Source: Chrysomallon squamiferum (taxonomy: Eukaryota; Mollusca; Gastropoda; Neomphalida; Peltospiridae). Taken from it: a stretch of DNA of 64,000 bases. Under the pieces are notes generated by a model that was not told the DNA's origin, did not search any database, and was given only the letters and a program-made list of their open reading frames with translations. This document shows positions 59,484 to 64,000 of this stretch, piece after piece (the first letter of the stretch is position 1; every line of letters begins with the position of its first letter). The position numbers and the translations under genes are program-made. The stretch is from positions 17,663,672 to 17,727,671 of the forward strand of contig CM022669.1 in NCBI GenBank assembly GCA_012295275.1, in the 5' to 3' direction.

Positions 59484-60268
59484 AACAATGTTCAGAATTC
59501 TTAATATCCTTTTATTATCAAACTGTTCAAAAATATTTCTAACGATTAATTTAAGAATCTCGAAAATATAATCTGTAACACTTTTATATATATATATATA
59601 TATTTTTTTTTTTTTTGATAGCATTATTATATTAAGAATCAGACATTATTACAGAAGATATAGAAAAACAATGATAACATCAAAATAAAATAAAATAAAA
59701 TAAAACGACAAAAGCAAAATTATATCGCGACTAATTCACTCGTTACTTTTCGTTGATTCTCGAGAGACTCATTCGTTACTTCTCGGTCAGAAGTCTCGGG
59801 AATTCTCGGTTGACCTAGAACTGTCATTTTTCCCGTCTTACCACCGTATTAAAACATTTATTTTATTTTTTGTTAACTTCTTTTCTTCTTCTTCTTTTAT
59901 AATAATGTGAATTTGTATGAGGTGTTTTATTTGTTTTCTTTTTTCTTTTTATTCTTTTATTTAGCAATGATCTTGATTTCGTTTTCGCTGAAAGTAAAAT
60001 TAATTATAATATTATACTTAAATTTTAAACCTTTTGATTATAATGTATATAATTATGTATGTATATTAGTGAGTGTGTGTATGTATGTGTGTATGTGTAT
60101 AACAAAATTAAAAGATGTGTATATATAGCGTGAGCTCCAAGAAATGCACTTTAACACCTGATATCTCCAAATGGAAACTTGATCATTCTAACGACTGTGA
60201 GCATTCATAACGATGAAGTCCTTCTTGTCAGTTTTCTCAACATCATTTGTGGAACATGTAACCTTTTG

Positions 60269-60378
60269 TTTTAATATTTAATATTTAAAATTTAGTTTTA
60301 ACATTTAATATTTAAAATTTAGTTTTAACATTTAATATTTAGCATTTAATTTTAACATTTAATATTTAGCATTTAGGT
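60269..60378. repeat. 27-30 bp tandem repeat, four copies
   Basis: TTTTAACATTTAATATTTAA plus AATTTAG or GCATTTA variants. Confidence 0.93.
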
Positions 60379-60682
60379 TTTCGCACTTCGTTTTTCACTC
60401 CGGTTTTACTTTCTATGTCTCGTCGTGAAACTCGTATCCTCTTTAAGCTTTCATTCCAGCTTTTTTATCATTCTCTGAACTAAAGTGCGGGATATTCCAG
60501 GATCAGACACAGTATATCTCTGTGACCTACATGTTCCTGCATCGTCCAGTTCGAAGCTGTTAGTTTCTTCTACGTGTTGAATATTCTCTTGTATATATGC
60601 TATTTTAGATCGGCAACTTCCCACTTACGACTCAGTGGATCCTGTACTTTAAATTTTTTTTCAGATTATTTTTTTAATGTTT

Positions 60683-60683
<1 letters not shown>

Positions 60684-60750
<67 letters not shown>
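60684..60750. repeat. (TAA)n microsatellite
   Basis: 22 TAA units. The poly-Asn open frame across it is an artefact. Confidence 0.97.
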
Positions 60751-60850
60751 CATAATAATACATTTTTTTACCTGGTGTTTTTGATGATTTAAACCACAGC
60801 TTAAGTTACATGAAGCGGGCTGGTTCCGGAACTGCGATTTTCGATATCTA

Positions 60851-60851
<1 letters not shown>

Positions 60852-60901
<50 letters not shown>
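60852..60901. repeat. (GT)n microsatellite
   Basis: About 25 GT dinucleotides. Confidence 0.97.
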
Positions 60902-60903
<2 letters not shown>

Positions 60904-61078
60904 AATAGATAGATATATAGATAAATTGTTTTAATTCTAAATCTTATCACTCAGTAAACAGTCTGAAAGAACCAATAATGTTCAGACTATTTTTCCTACA
61001 TAATTAAAATTTTAACTTACAGAGGGTTTGAGCTAAGTATAGCCTCTATACCAGCTTCCACTGTATTTTTGTTGTTCA

Positions 61079-61127
61079 TGACGTCAGTGAATTGTTGTCT
61101 CATTTATGTCTTGAAATGATGACGTCA
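61079..61127. promoter_or_regulatory. Pair of perfect CRE palindromes
   Basis: TGACGTCA at 61079-61086 and 61120-61127, 41 bp apart. Candidate CREB/ATF sites in otherwise repeat-rich intergenic DNA. Confidence 0.4.
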
Positions 61128-61273
61128 GAAACAAAGCTAAAAGATGGCTAAATATATATGCATTTATTTATTTATTCTCGATTACTATATTACTTGGTAA
61201 TTCAGAAAAAACTAAGCAATATCCCGACACAGTTTTTTTCTTGAATTAATGAAATAATATTATGTCTAGAAGA

Positions 61274-61295
61274 TCTCTCTCTCTCTCTCTCTTTC

Positions 61296-61343
<48 letters not shown>
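61274..61343. repeat. (TC)n(GATA)n compound microsatellite
   Basis: Ten TC units then twelve GATA units. Confidence 0.97.
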
Positions 61344-61345
<2 letters not shown>

Positions 61346-61745
61346 CTGGAGGAAGTAGCTAAAATGTTACCGTAATACAACTGGTCACCAGTCGCTCACA
61401 AATTCTTCTTATTAATACACTACCTTTCAAAATGAATAAATTAATTAATTAATAATAATAACAAAATTATATATAAAAACATGCATCTACTTTAATAAAT
61501 AAATACAAATTTAAAATAAAAATAATAATACTAGTAACACTAATACTAATACTATAATAATAATAATAGTAATAATAATAATAATAGTATGCAATCACTA
61601 TACCGAAAAATTCAATACTGATCTTGACACCTCTATCATCATTATTTTTTTTTTCTCGTTCTTTTTTTTGAAAACAACATAAATAACTTGGAGCAGCCTA
61701 AAAATTGAAAGCATAGAGAGCAAATACCGAGACCTGAGAGCAGTA

Positions 61746-62112
61746 GATGTTGTAGTATTAGTATTAGCAGTAGTAGTAGTAGTTGTTGTTGTTGTTGTAG
61801 TAGTAGTAACAGCAGCAGGATAGAAATATTAGCAGTTTTAATAATAATAATAATAACTAATCAAGTAATAGTAGTATTAGCAGTAAAAAATAATAGCAGT
61901 AGAACAAGTAGTAGTAGTAGTATAATAAGTAGTAGTAGTGTAAGCAGTAGTAGTAACAGAAGTAGAAGTAGATGATAGTAGTAGTAATTGTATCAATTGC
62001 AGTAACAGTAAGAGTTTTAGTAGATGTACTATTAGTAGTAGCAGTAATAGTTATGGAAAGTGTAGTAATAGTTGTAGTTATAGTTTTAAAAGTAATAACA
62101 GTAATAGTAAAG

Positions 62113-62170
<58 letters not shown>

Positions 62171-62172
62171 AA
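61746..62172. repeat. AGT-rich cryptic simple repeat ending in pure (AGT)n
   Basis: More than 400 bp of imperfect AGT/AAT/TGT triplets, ending in a pure (AGT)n tract at 62112-62168. Poly-Val and poly-Leu frames on the two strands are artefacts of this. Confidence 0.93.
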
Positions 62173-62670
62173 GTGCTAGTAACATAATTCTATTTGCTGT
62201 CGATATAGATTTCTTTTTTCTTTGTGTTGTTGTTTCTAAATTAAGAAACATTGAGGCTATTAAAAAATCAATGTTTGGTGACGTTTGCATCCTTGTAAAT
62301 TGATCTCTAACGTGTTAACGAACCGCATACAATAAAAAAATAAATTAAATTTATAATAAGAATAATAAAATAAATAAATACAGAATAAAATAATAAAATT
62401 AAAGGATCATATTTAACTTTCCCAAATTATTATAATTTTGTGAATCGAAAAATGATTATTTTATATATTTCTCTTTCTTTTTATATACCTTGATATTTGT
62501 GTGAAATCACTTAAAACATAAAATAAATATGAACCTAATGTTGCATTGCACATGAAATGTTTTTTTTTTTAACTCTGCTACCTTTTTGAAAGATGAAAAA
62601 AATAACGATGGACGTGTCAATAAATGTAAGAAAAGTACATCTTTTTGATCCTAAAGTTGTGTCTGTGCAA

Positions 62671-62715
62671 ACACACACGCACGCGCGCGCGCACACAAAC
62701 ACACACACACACACA
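62671..62715. repeat. (CA)n(CG)n(CA)n alternating tract
   Basis: Alternating purine-pyrimidine sequence with a CGCGCGCGCGC core flanked by CA repeats. Confidence 0.93.
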
Positions 62716-62751
62716 TATACCAGCGCGTTCATCAAAAGTGATTAGAAAAAT

Positions 62752-62755
<4 letters not shown>

Positions 62756-62820
<65 letters not shown>
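62756..62820. repeat. (CT)n microsatellite
   Basis: About 32 CT dinucleotides without interruption. Confidence 0.98.
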
Positions 62821-62823
<3 letters not shown>

Positions 62824-63261
62824 TATGTGTCTGTGTCGTTTTAATATCTGTATAAAGGGAAAATGCATTTTTTTTCTCTAAAAGCCCTATTAAACTCACA
62901 ACAAAACTTTTAAGTTTTGTTATAAAGTTTTTGAAACTGTCAAAAAACAAAATCTAATGTTAATAAAAATTGAAATTAATAATAAATGCATGTGTGTATA
63001 AAAACGGAGGGAAATAACCAGTTTAAAAATTCTAAAGAACAATGACATGGAATATTTTTACTATAAATTGTAGTAATCTATCACACGTGAGAAAAGACGT
63101 GGCTGTTTAATTAATCCATAATCTATGTCCATAAAGTATTGTAAATTTATGCCACATCATAACGCGAGTGAGTGTGCAGTTAGATGTCAAACGATATATT
63201 ATACGTGGACGCCGAAGTTTAGAAATGGTCGATTATAGCCAACGACAGTCTTGAGCGATGT

Positions 63262-63340
63262 GATTGGCCGAGAAATTGAATTGAATCGTGGCAAGGATGT
63301 CTTTATAAACCGTGCCGTTTCTTCCTTCTGCATTCAGACT
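63262..63340 (+). promoter_or_regulatory. Cyclophilin core promoter (TATA box, initiator, inverted CCAAT)
   Basis: TATAAA at 63304-63309 and an initiator-like TTCAGACT with the A at 63336, 32 bp downstream, which is the normal spacing. An inverted CCAAT box (GATTGG) is at 63262-63267. The window's other genes lack such a clear core promoter. Confidence 0.75.
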
Positions 63341-63375
63341 CACTTGACATTCGGTTCAAACAGTAGCAGCTAAAG
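63336..63375 (+). other. Cyclophilin non-coding exon 1
   Basis: From the inferred start site to AAAG/GTAAGC (donor at 63376). It has no ATG. The 405-nt intron that follows ends at tattccacag (63780) and contains only A-rich/purine-rich DNA. Confidence 0.6.
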
Positions 63376-63535
63376 GTAAGCATTTCAGTTTTTATTTTTG
63401 TTTAAATATATTTTATATTTGGTCGCAATTAATAACTGTTCATGTTTAAAATTGTAATTGATGAAGCTTAAAATGAATCTCATAATGCTCATTTTTTTTA
63501 AAAATAATAATAAGTTAAATGCGACGAAAGAAAGA

Positions 63536-63690
63536 AGCTAACGTAAGACATTAAAAATTCCTTAAAAAAATTAAAAAGAAAAGAAAACAAAAGAAAAAAA
63601 AAAAAAGAAAAGAAAGAAAAGAAAAAAATAAAGAAAAAAGAAAAACAAGAACGGAGAAATAACGAAGGAAAAGAAAGTGTTTTAAAAGAA
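63536..63690. repeat. Purine-rich (A/G) low-complexity tract
   Basis: About 150 bp in which the plus strand is almost entirely A and G, within the cyclophilin intron. Confidence 0.85.
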
Positions 63691-63787
63691 CAATTCCATA
63701 TAATAAAACAATTATGGCTTCAAAACTTACAAAATTCATATAACTTGAAATTATTTCAAATCTAATTTTTTATTCCACAGAAAAAGA

Positions 63788-64000
63788 ATGTATTCCACAA
63801 TTGTCGTATGCGTTGCCTTGTTGGCCCTTGCTTCAGGGCAAGATGCCACCGCTAAACCCAAACCCAAGAAGAACATGCCTTCAAACCACACGGTCACCGA
63901 CGAGGTAGAAATGACCTTCGAAATAAAAAACTTCGACGGCCAAGGAGAGGACTACTCTGGAACCATTACCATCGGTCTTTTTGGTGAAACCGCTCCAATG
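63788..64000 (+). CDS. Secreted/ER cyclophilin-type peptidyl-prolyl cis-trans isomerase, 5' part (truncated by window end)
   Basis: The exon begins at 63781 after tattccacag, with the ATG seven bases in. The first 71 residues are seen. Residues 1-17 (MYSTIVVCVALLALASG) form a signal peptide, with cleavage likely after Gly17. A short basic linker (KPKPKK, 23-28) and an N-glycosylation sequon NHT (33-35) follow. The cyclophilin fold then starts at VTDEVEMTFEIKNFDGQGED and reaches GTITIGLFGETAPM, matching GRIVIGLFGKTVPKTVENF of cyclophilin B. Family members isomerise Xaa-Pro bonds in the ER or outside the cell. The catalytic Arg, Phe and Trp positions lie beyond the window, so activity and any ER-retention tail cannot be judged. 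Compared with PPIB the first strand loop has a short insertion (about NFDGQGEDY). Secreted cyclophilins are, to my recollection, reported in mollusc shell matrix, so an extracellular role is possible. Confidence 0.9.
   Translation, partial: MYSTIVVCVALLALASGQDATAKPKPKKNMPSNHTVTDEVEMTFEIKNFDGQGEDYSGTITIGLFGETAPM

Larger units (their letters stand above)
58260..63060. other. Intergenic region between UBAP2L and cyclophilin
   Basis: No gene is recognised. It contains (TTA)n near 59000, (TG)n at 59426-59475, a 27-30 bp repeat at 60269-60378, (TAA)n, (GT)n, (TC)n(GATA)n, a long AGT-rich array and (CT)n, all listed separately, plus two CRE palindromes. Confidence 0.75.

Noticed and set aside
60574-60792. 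Poly-Asn frame
   Set aside because: Artefact of (TAA)n.
61972-62290. Poly-Val and poly-Leu frames
   Set aside because: Artefacts of the (AGT)n repeat read on the two strands.

Overview
This is an A+T-rich, microsatellite-dense animal nuclear sequence with short coding exons, GT-AG introns and three recognisable protein-coding genes. The gene content and texture (a single MAP1/futsch-type gene, a lingerer-type UBAP2/UBAP2L gene, abundant (GA)n, (TTA)n and (TG)n tracts, non-autonomous inverted-repeat elements) suggest a lophotrochozoan, most likely a mollusc. The phylum is an inference, not read directly from the sequence.

Layout. (1) 1-19692: no exon recognised. It holds degenerate minisatellites, simple repeats and a few islands less A+T-rich than their surroundings, and is either intron or upstream DNA of the MAP1 gene. 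(2) 19693-32438, plus strand: two exons of a MAP1/futsch microtubule-associated protein, a 99-nt exon and a 4.56-kb terminal exon separated by an 8.1-kb intron. The start of the protein lies outside what I could identify. A possible in-frame 12-nt microexon lies inside the intron. (3) About 32439-38216: MAP1 3' UTR and convergent intergenic DNA. (4) 38217-55792, minus strand: a complete 24-coding-exon UBAP2/UBAP2L (lingerer) gene. Every splice phase closes, giving 1334 residues with an N-terminal UBA domain, RGG boxes, the conserved UBAP2 motif, a long Ser/Gln-rich exon and the conserved C-terminus. Its probable promoter is at about 57.6-58.15 kb. Intron 14 carries a 1.8-kb foldback element with terminal inverted repeats of about 260-270 bp and a 4-bp target duplication. 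(5) About 58.2-63.2 kb: intergenic, dominated by microsatellites, with a pair of perfect CRE palindromes. (6) 63304-64000, plus strand: TATA promoter, non-coding first exon and the start of a signal-peptide-bearing cyclophilin that runs off the window.

The three genes have unrelated roles: microtubule binding, an RNA-binding/stress-granule scaffold, and secretory-pathway prolyl isomerisation. I see no operon-like relationship. MAP1 and UBAP2L converge tail to tail. UBAP2L and the cyclophilin are divergent, about 5.4 kb apart. The remaining open frames are mostly low-complexity or antisense shadows; one AT-rich intronic frame at 26.6-27.2 kb is longer than chance easily explains and is flagged, not called as a gene.
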